Assembly (NCBI GenBank): GCA_021778815.1
Contig: JAJYBW010000256.1
Coordinates: forward strand, 1 to 5,369
DNA from: Acidobacteriota bacterium
GTDB lineage: Bacteria; Acidobacteriota; Terriglobia; Terriglobales; Acidobacteriaceae
Length of the DNA stretch: 5,369 bases
Direction of reading: 5' to 3'
Under the pieces are notes generated by a model, which saw only the letters and a program-made list of their open reading frames with translations, was not told the DNA's origin and did not search any database. Positions 1 through 4,725 of this stretch are shown piece after piece. The number at the start of each line of letters is the position of its first letter. Position 1 is the first letter of the stretch. Both the position numbers and the translations under genes were made by a program.

Positions 1-1
1 A

Positions 2-613
2 TCCGAGATTGAAGCGAACGTTCCCGGCTGCGTGTTGGAAATGGTTCCCAACCCCAGCCCGTCAGGTCAGCATTCGCTGCGGATCGATCCCGCACACGCA
101 GTCGCCATTGCCACCTTCCTGCGCGATGCTGACGAACTCCGCTTCGACTACTGCTCCAACGTCACCGGTATCGACTGGCCGGGCAAAGAAATCTCAGAAA
201 AAGTGAAGGTGAAAAAAGAAGTCGACGGCGTGGAACAAGAGGTCGAAGAGGTCCGCAAATCCACGACCCTCGGCTATCTTGAAGTCGTCTATCACCTGTT
301 CTCGATGGAGAAAAAGCACGGTCCCGTCATTCTCCGCATGAGCACCGAAGACCGCGCCCAGCAAGTCCATCTGCCGTCGCTCACTCCCGTTTGGAAAAGC
401 GCGGAATTTCAAGAGCGGGAAATCTTCGACCTCTACGGCGTTATCTTCGACGGACATCCCGATCTGCGCCGCATATTAATGTGGGACGGTTTCAAGGACC
501 ATCCCATGCGCAAGGACTACGTCGAACCCGATGATTACGAGTATGAGCCGACGGCGCACGACGAAGTCCTGGAACGCGCCCGCCAACATCGCACCGTGAT
601 GGGGGCGCTATGA
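2..613 (+). CDS. nuoC: NADH-quinone oxidoreductase subunit C (30 kDa subunit), 5' partial
   Basis: Peripheral-arm subunit of complex I that helps hold NuoD, NuoB and NuoI together; it carries no cofactor. The frame is open to the left edge (203 residues visible). A GTG at 32 could serve as a start, but codons 2-31 read naturally into the protein (SEIEANVPGC), so I infer that the true start lies upstream of the window. The family signature of the 30 kDa subunit is plain at about 413-475: ERE-x-FDLYG, then HPDLRRILMWDGF and HPMRKDY. The mid-protein stretch at about 185-265 is a very Lys/Glu/Val-rich insert (KEISEKVKVKKEVDGVEQEV and on) before the LEVVYHLFS strand; such a charged loop is variable in this family. 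NuoC is a separate protein here, not fused to NuoD. The stop TGA overlaps the nuoD ATG, which suggests translational coupling. Identity is very sure; only the N-terminus is unknown. Confidence 0.96.
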   Translation, partial: SEIEANVPGCVLEMVPNPSPSGQHSLRIDPAHAVAIATFLRDADELRFDYCSNVTGIDWPGKEISEKVKVKKEVDGVEQEVEEVRKSTTLGYLEVVYHLFSMEKKHGPVILRMSTEDRAQQVHLPSLTPVWKSAEFQEREIFDLYGVIFDGHPDLRRILMWDGFKDHPMRKDYVEPDDYEYEPTAHDEVLERARQHRTVMGAL

Positions 614-1767
614 GTACAGTGACCGAGCCCGTTCGCACTCGGCCCACATCGGTTGCCGATGCCGGTGAGAGCCAGTTGCTCGAGCTCTCCATGGGCCCGC
701 AGCATCCCTCCACCCACGGCGTCTTTCGCATGGATGTGGTGCTCGACGGCGAACGGGTGATGAAGCTGAAGCCGGTGTTTGGCTACCTGCATCGCAATCA
801 CGAAAAAATTGCCGAGCACGAAACCTATCTCGGCTCCATGCCCTACACCGATCGGCTCGACTATATATGTTCGCTCACCAACAACTGGGCCTATGCGCTG
901 GCAGTCGAGAAGCTGGCGGGCATTCAGGTTCCGGAGCGCGCCGAATATATCCGCGTCATTACTGCCGAGCTGACTCGCTTCCTGAATCACGGTGCCCTCA
1001 TTGGATTTCTGACCCAGGATATGGGCGCCAGCGGAACCCCGCTGATGTATGCCTTCCGCGAGCGCGAAACCATTCTCGATCTGTTCGAGTCGCTCACCGG
1101 CGCGCGCATGATGTGCAACTACATGCGCTTCGGCGGTTGCCGTGTCGACCTGCCCGCGGGCTGGCTCGACCAGGCGCGAAAGTTTGTCGCAACCCTACCG
1201 CGTTTTCTGGACGAGTTTGAACGGCTCCTGGCCACCAACGAAATTTTGATGGCTCGCACCCAGGGCGTCGGCATCATGTCGAAAGAACTCGCCATCAACG
1301 CCGGCGTCACCGGCCCCATCCTGCGGGCTTCCGGCGTCAATTACGATCTGCGCAAAGTGGACAAGTACGGCATTTACGACCGATTCGCTTTCAAGATTCC
1401 GCTGGGCGAACATGGCGACACCTACGATCGATACATGATCCGGCTGCTGGAGATGCGCGAGTCGGTCAAGATCCTGAACCAGGCGCTCAAAGATATTCCG
1501 GAAGGCCCCATCATCGATCCAAAGACAAAGATTCGCGGATTCAAGCCCAAGCCCGGCGAAGCCTACGGACGCATTGAATCCCCCAAAGGCGAGCTTGGTT
1601 TTTATCTGGTCAGCGATGGCACGGCCAATCCGTATCGTTATCGGGTGCGTTCCTGCTGCATGGTGAACCTGACCGTGCTGGAGCAACTGTGCATCGGGCA
1701 TAATGTGGCCGATGTGGTGGTGATTTTAGGAAGTATTGATATTGTGATGGGCGAAGTGGATCGATAG
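610..1767 (+). CDS. nuoD: NADH-quinone oxidoreductase subunit D (49 kDa subunit)
   Basis: Core peripheral-arm subunit, descended from the [NiFe]-hydrogenase large subunit, forming the quinone-reduction cavity with NuoB and NuoH. 385 residues, close to the family norm of about 380-410. Visible motifs: GPQHPSTHGVFRM (residues 29-41), GYLHRNHEK (58-66), YTDRLDY (79-85), LNHGALIGFLTQDMGA, AFRERETILDLFE, NYMRFGG, LRASGVNYDLRK and the C-terminal ILGSIDIVMGEVDR. H36 and Y85 match the quinone-head-group ligands His38 and Tyr87 described for Thermus Nqo4. The hydrogenase Ni-binding cysteines are absent, as expected. Two oddities: the usual R-A/P-P-S/G-F-x-N-L motif reads RSCCMVNL (347-354), and the link from DPKTKI (303-308) to ESPKGELG (323-330) is about 20 residues shorter than in the Thermus protein as I recall it. 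The ATG overlaps the nuoC stop, with GGGGG at 601-605 as a weak ribosome-binding site. Confidence 0.97.
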   Translation: MSTVTEPVRTRPTSVADAGESQLLELSMGPQHPSTHGVFRMDVVLDGERVMKLKPVFGYLHRNHEKIAEHETYLGSMPYTDRLDYICSLTNNWAYALAVEKLAGIQVPERAEYIRVITAELTRFLNHGALIGFLTQDMGASGTPLMYAFRERETILDLFESLTGARMMCNYMRFGGCRVDLPAGWLDQARKFVATLPRFLDEFERLLATNEILMARTQGVGIMSKELAINAGVTGPILRASGVNYDLRKVDKYGIYDRFAFKIPLGEHGDTYDRYMIRLLEMRESVKILNQALKDIPEGPIIDPKTKIRGFKPKPGEAYGRIESPKGELGFYLVSDGTANPYRYRVRSCCMVNLTVLEQLCIGHNVADVVVILGSIDIVMGEVDR

Positions 1768-1856
1768 GCGACGATTCTGTCTGGTCGGTGGCCCATTCAA
1801 GCCGCTTTTGGGCTTGAGTGGGGTTGAATAGAAATTGTTATTCCGACCGTATCGAT
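1760..1856 (+). other. Nested inverted repeats in the nuoD-nuoI spacer (candidate RNA structure)
   Basis: Three inverted repeats nest around one centre. The outer stem is ATCGATA (1760-1766) with TATCGAT (1850-1856), 7 bp, and includes part of the nuoD stop codon. The middle stem is GGTCGG (1783-1788) with CCGACC (1843-1848), 6 bp. The inner hairpin is CCCATTCAAGCC (1792-1803) with GGCTTGAGTGGG (1811-1822), 12 pairs including one U-G wobble, with a 7-base loop. The inner hairpin is strong, but only G-G-T-T-G-A-A follows it, not a U tract, so it is not a classic intrinsic terminator. It could stabilise or process the mRNA between nuoD and nuoI, or be an attenuator. ATTCAA (1795-1800) can alternatively pair with TTGAAT (1824-1829). 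The pairings are read directly from the sequence; any function is inference. Confidence 0.45.
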
Positions 1857-1871
1857 GTAATTAGAAATTGT
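1829..1871 (+). repeat. 10-bp direct repeat TAGAAATTGT, two copies
   Basis: TAGAAATTGT occurs exactly at 1829-1838 and again at 1862-1871, 33 bases apart, in the spacer just before nuoI. The second copy ends two bases before the GAGG ribosome-binding site. The spacing is close to three helical turns, so a dimeric regulator site is conceivable, but two copies of an AT-rich 10-mer could also be chance or a relic of a small duplication. Confidence 0.35.
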
Positions 1872-1872
1872 C

Positions 1873-1876
1873 GAGG
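1873..1876 (+). promoter_or_regulatory. Ribosome-binding site of nuoI
   Basis: GAGG sits 8 bases before the GTG at 1885. In this frame there is a stop (TAA, 1858-1860) and no ATG, GTG or TTG between that stop and 1885, so this site supports GTG as the nuoI start. Confidence 0.65.
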
Positions 1877-1884
1877 TTGACTCT

Positions 1885-2526
1885 GTGTTTGGTGAAGGCA
1901 TCCTGAAGGGACTGGCGGAAACGGCCCGAAATTTTCTGGGCAGCTATGTCAGCAAAAATCGACTGACCACCGTTCAGTATCCTGAAGAACGGTTGCCGCA
2001 GATTGAGGCATACCGGAATTTTCCCTTCCTCGTCTACGACGGCGATGATTGGCAACAGGGGCTGCGTTGCGTCTCCTGCTTCATCTGCGAGAAAGAATGC
2101 CCTCCGAAATGCATCATCATTGAAAAAAGTACAGACAAGAAGCCGGATGCCGTCGGTAAGCCTCAGTTCTATCCCAAGGTTTTCAACATCGATGTCTCCG
2201 TCTGCATGAGCTGCCAGATCTGTGTTGAGGTCTGCCCCTTCGATGCCATTAAGATGGATACCGACTACGAGTTGAGCACCACCAACCGCTTCAGCGCGCT
2301 GCTGTGGGACAAGCATCGCCTCGCCAAATCGAACGAGCATTATCACAAGATTCACCCTACGGAAGCCGCCGCAGTCGACGCGGCGCTGGCCACCGAGCGC
2401 GCCAAAGTAGCCGCCAAAGCCAAGGCAGCCGCCGAAGCCAAGCCCGCCGCCGCTCCGGCGACCAACCCCAACGGCGCCAGCACAACTGCTGCTGATAAAC
2501 CTGTCCCAACGGCGAGCGAGAAATGA
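1885..2526 (+). CDS. nuoI: NADH-quinone oxidoreductase subunit I (two [4Fe-4S] ferredoxin-like subunit)
   Basis: Peripheral-arm subunit carrying clusters N6a and N6b, which pass electrons toward N2 in NuoB. 213 residues; E. coli NuoI has 180. Two C-x2-C-x2-C-x3-CP motifs are intact: C62, C65, C68, C72 and C107, C110, C113, C117. An additional C76 lies just after the first motif (CPPKC), where the family usually has Ala or another small residue. The N-terminal part (GILKGLAETARNFLG) is the helix that lies on the membrane arm. From about residue 160 to the end the protein becomes an Ala/Lys/Pro-rich low-complexity tail (AKVAAKAKAAAEAKPAAA and on), beyond the conserved fold and probably disordered. 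The GTG start is supported by GAGG upstream and the stop in frame at 1858. The end overlaps nuoH by ATGA. Unusually, nuoI lies before nuoH and directly after nuoD. Confidence 0.96.
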   Translation: MFGEGILKGLAETARNFLGSYVSKNRLTTVQYPEERLPQIEAYRNFPFLVYDGDDWQQGLRCVSCFICEKECPPKCIIIEKSTDKKPDAVGKPQFYPKVFNIDVSVCMSCQICVEVCPFDAIKMDTDYELSTTNRFSALLWDKHRLAKSNEHYHKIHPTEAAAVDAALATERAKVAAKAKAAAEAKPAAAPATNPNGASTTAADKPVPTASEK

Positions 2527-3710
2527 TCCCGACCCCCGTCCAGCAAGCCGACCAGATTTTTGTTACGTTGCAGCATCGCCTCGTCAGCTATCTGCCGGCT
2601 GCATTTCAATCCGTCGCCGATGTCATCCTTTCTGTCATCGCCATTGTGCTGGTGTTTGCTCTCTTGTTCGCCGTCACCACGGTGCTGGAGCGCAAAGGTC
2701 TGGGCAGAATCCAGAATCGCTACGGTCCCAATCGCGTCGGGCCTGCCGGCTTTTTCCAGCCGCTTGCCGATGGAGTCAAATCACTCACCAAAGAAGACCT
2801 GGTTCCCCGCACCGCTGACCAGATGGTCCACTTTATGGCGCCGGTGCTGCTGGTGCTCGCCGCATTCCTCGCTTACGCGGTATTGCCCGTCGGCCGCAAC
2901 ATGGTGCTGGCGAATTTGAATGCCGGCATCCTGTTCTTTTTTGCCGTGGGCACGCTGGTGGAACTGGCGGTCTTCATGGCAGGATGGTCCAGCCGCAATA
3001 AATATTCGCTGCTCGGGGCCATGCGCGCCATTGCCCAGATGATCAGTTATGAAGTGCCGCTGGTGCTCGCCTCAATCGTGGTCATCATGGCCGCCGGCTC
3101 GCTCTCTACCGTCTCCATCGTCGACATGCAGACCGGCTACTCCGGGATCTGGCCGCATTGGTTCCTCTTCACGCCCTGGGGAATTGCAGGATTCATCCTG
3201 TTCATGATCGCCGCTACCGCCGAGTCGAACCGTTCTCCGTTCGACCTGCCGGAAGGCGAATCGGAAATCATCGCGGGCTATTACATTGAATATTCCGGCT
3301 TCAAGTTTGCCCTGTTCTTTCTCGGGGAATACCTCGGCATGTTTGCCACCAGCGGACTCGCCATCACGCTGTTCCTGGGCGGATGGGCGGCGCCGTTTTC
3401 ATTCCTCACATGGATTCCGTCGTATCTCTGGTTCTTTGCAAAGCTGTTATTGCTGATTGTGATCTTCATCTGGATTCGCGGCACGCTGCCCCGTCTGCGC
3501 ATGGATCAATTAATGAGTTTTGCGTGGCAATTTATGCTGCCGATGACGCTGATCAACGTGTTCGTTGCGGGCGTCTGGCACTTTATGCCCGCAGGGGTGA
3601 TACGCTGGGGGGTCTGCGCGCTGGTGCTGGTCGTCCCAGCCTTCCTGCTCAGTCGCGGTCTGAAGCAAGGAAAAAAGTTTGCCGCGAGAACGTATCGGTT
3701 TGCGGAGTAA
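2523..3710 (+). CDS. nuoH: NADH-quinone oxidoreductase subunit H (ND1-type membrane subunit)
   Basis: Integral membrane subunit at the junction of the two arms; it forms the quinone entry channel and the first part of the proton pathway. 395 residues, longer than E. coli NuoH (about 325); part of the extra length is an N-terminal segment of about 30 residues before the first membrane helix (about 31-55). Signatures: ERKGLGRIQNRYGPNRVGP (56-74), QPLADGVKSLTKED (79-92), QMISYEVPL with E177, and the acidic loop AESNRSPFDLPEGESE (233-248), followed by IEYSGFKFALFFLGEY. These cover both classical ND1 motifs. Eight or nine hydrophobic helices are visible. In the late helix the usual W-K before LLP reads WQFMLP (335-340), a minor variant. 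The ATG lies inside the nuoI stop (ATGA), so coupled translation is likely; the ribosome-binding site (GCGAGCGAG) is weak. Confidence 0.97.
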   Translation: MIPTPVQQADQIFVTLQHRLVSYLPAAFQSVADVILSVIAIVLVFALLFAVTTVLERKGLGRIQNRYGPNRVGPAGFFQPLADGVKSLTKEDLVPRTADQMVHFMAPVLLVLAAFLAYAVLPVGRNMVLANLNAGILFFFAVGTLVELAVFMAGWSSRNKYSLLGAMRAIAQMISYEVPLVLASIVVIMAAGSLSTVSIVDMQTGYSGIWPHWFLFTPWGIAGFILFMIAATAESNRSPFDLPEGESEIIAGYYIEYSGFKFALFFLGEYLGMFATSGLAITLFLGGWAAPFSFLTWIPSYLWFFAKLLLLIVIFIWIRGTLPRLRMDQLMSFAWQFMLPMTLINVFVAGVWHFMPAGVIRWGVCALVLVVPAFLLSRGLKQGKKFAARTYRFAE

Positions 3711-3813
3711 TTTTCGTGATGGGTGTCACTGCCGATCGTATGCAGACTGTGACAGTCTGATCTTCGGTCACTGAAAGAGTTGGAACCACCTTGGAGAACT
3801 CGTCGAACCTGAC
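3711..3813 (+). other. nuoH-nuoJ spacer with a perfect hairpin and flanking repeats
   Basis: 103 non-coding bases. CAGACTG (3743-3749), loop TGA, CAGTCTG (3753-3759) form a perfect 7-bp hairpin. GTCACTG occurs on both sides as a direct repeat (3725-3731 and 3767-3773). TGTCAC (3724-3729) can also pair with GTGACA (3749-3754), in competition with the hairpin. No U tract follows, so this is not a standard terminator, and I see no good promoter. A role in mRNA processing or in setting nuoJ expression is possible but unproven. Confidence 0.4.
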
Positions 3814-4314
3814 ATGACAGCGACCTTCCTCATCCTTGCCGCCATCACCATCGCCGGAACCGTGGCTGCGATGGCCATGCGGAATCTGATTCATTGCGTG
3901 CTGGCCCTGACCCTGGGCTTTGCTGGACTGGCGGCCCTGTATCTGCAACTGGGCGCGCAATTCGTCGGCCTCACGCAGATTCTCGTGTACGTCGGCGCGG
4001 TCGCCATCCTGGCGGTCTTTGTCATCATGATGACGCAGCACCCCACACAAACTACCGAGTCGATTTTTTCTTCCTTCTGGTTTTCTGGGAGTCTGATCGC
4101 CGCGCTGGTGTTTGCCGTCCTCGGTTGGGCGATCCATTCCAGCCGCCTCCCTTACGGCATCGCGCCGCCGCACGCCGAGGCCGCCGTCCAGCCCATCGGC
4201 GACGCCCTGATGCACAAATATGTTTTGCCATTGGAGATTATGGGGCTGCTGCTCACCGCCGCGCTGATTGGCGCCGTCGTGCTAGCGATCCATGAAAAGC
4301 GGAGGTCCGCATGA
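3814..4314 (+). CDS. nuoJ: NADH-quinone oxidoreductase subunit J (ND6-type membrane subunit)
   Basis: Small membrane subunit between NuoH and NuoK; its third helix, with a pi-bulge in known structures, takes part in coupling quinone reduction to proton pumping. 166 residues, normal for the family (about 160-185). Five hydrophobic helices: about 2-20, 27-46, 52-73, 86-107 and 139-159. The ND6 hallmark LTQILVYVGAVAILAVFVIM (53-72) and the final LPLEIMGLLLTAALIGAVVL match the family. The ATG at 3814 is preferred because no earlier start codon lies close in this frame and the next Met residues (20, 22) would remove the first helix. The nearest purine-rich motif, GGAG (3793-3796), is 17 bases away, an unusually long gap, so initiation may be weak or aided by structure. 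The end overlaps nuoK by ATGA. Confidence 0.95.
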   Translation: MTATFLILAAITIAGTVAAMAMRNLIHCVLALTLGFAGLAALYLQLGAQFVGLTQILVYVGAVAILAVFVIMMTQHPTQTTESIFSSFWFSGSLIAALVFAVLGWAIHSSRLPYGIAPPHAEAAVQPIGDALMHKYVLPLEIMGLLLTAALIGAVVLAIHEKRRSA

Positions 4315-4622
4315 GCTCGCTCAGCAGCTATCTCCTCGTCTCTGCACTCATCTTTTCCATCGGCCTGGCGGGCGCATTGACGCGCCGCAGCGCCATTCTG
4401 GTCTTGATTGGCATTGAGCTGATGCTCAACGCCGCCAACCTGAACTTCATCGCCTTCTGGCGCTACGGACCAAACCCGCAAGCGCTGACCGGTGTGATGT
4501 TTGCTATCTTTTCCATCGGCATTGCCGCAGCCGAAGCCGCCGTCGGCCTCGGCATTATCCTGGCCGTCTATCGCCATTCGAAAACCACTGAATTAGACCA
4601 GATGAATTCGATGAAAGGTTGA
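4311..4622 (+). CDS. nuoK: NADH-quinone oxidoreductase subunit K (ND4L-type membrane subunit)
   Basis: Three-helix membrane subunit, distantly related to MrpC, that links NuoJ to the antiporter-like subunits and carries two buried glutamates of the central proton-transfer axis. 103 residues, close to the usual 100. Helices at about 5-23, 27-48 and 59-86. The signature VLIGIELMLNAANLNFIAFW (31-50) holds E36; the second signature, FSIGIAAAEAAVGLGIIL (67-84), holds E75, matching E36 and E72 of E. coli NuoK. The start has the best ribosome-binding site of the window, GGAGG at 4301-4305, five bases before the ATG, and overlaps the nuoJ stop. The short C-terminal tail is polar. Confidence 0.96.
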   Translation: MSSLSSYLLVSALIFSIGLAGALTRRSAILVLIGIELMLNAANLNFIAFWRYGPNPQALTGVMFAIFSIGIAAAEAAVGLGIILAVYRHSKTTELDQMNSMKG

Positions 4623-4725
4623 GACAGGAACGAACGACTTTTGTTGTGCACTATTTTCGAACCCTAAACTTTGACTGCGAATACCCATCGTAGATTTTCA
4701 ACTGCTTTTCAACCTTTGAGACCCG
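4623..4725 (+). other. nuoK-nuoL spacer with a short tandem repeat
   Basis: 103 non-coding bases, more AT-rich than the genes. TTTTCAAC occurs at 4695-4702 and again at 4706-4713, an 11-base period that ends 12 bases before the nuoL ATG. TTGACT (4671-4676) resembles a -35 box, but the best -10-like match (TAGATT, 4691-4696) is only 14 bases away, so I do not call a promoter. No terminator-like hairpin seen. Confidence 0.35.

Noticed and set aside
535..990. Open frames on the - strand opposite nuoC and nuoD
   Set aside because: Fully antisense to well-matched conserved genes with no convincing start site or domain; an effect of GC-rich codon use.
1648..1767. NuoD as a functional [NiFe]-hydrogenase large subunit because of its extra cysteines
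   Set aside because: The cysteines at 349-350 are not at the position of the nickel-binding CxxC motifs; the C-terminal segment reads SIDIVMGEVDR, and the N-terminal pair is also absent, as in true complex I.
1792..1822. Intrinsic terminator after nuoD
   Set aside because: The hairpin is strong, but the bases after it are GGTTGAATAG with no U run, and the downstream genes belong to the same complex, so full termination is unlikely.
1835..1861. Possible promoter before nuoI (TTGTTA at 1835-1840 and TGTAAT at 1856-1861)
   Set aside because: Spacing is 15 bases and the -10 lacks the key A at its second position; in an AT-rich spacer this is within chance.
3383..3760. Open frame on the + strand (125 residues) overlapping the end of nuoH
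   Set aside because: Out of frame with nuoH, which is conserved to its end; the product has no membrane or domain pattern and ends in the spacer.
3649..4215. Open frame on the - strand (188 residues) across the nuoH-nuoJ spacer
   Set aside because: It mostly overlaps nuoJ antisense, with polar composition caused by the complement of membrane-protein codons; no recognisable domain.
4671..4696. Possible promoter before nuoL (TTGACT and TAGATT)
   Set aside because: Spacing of 14 bases is too short and the -10 match is poor.
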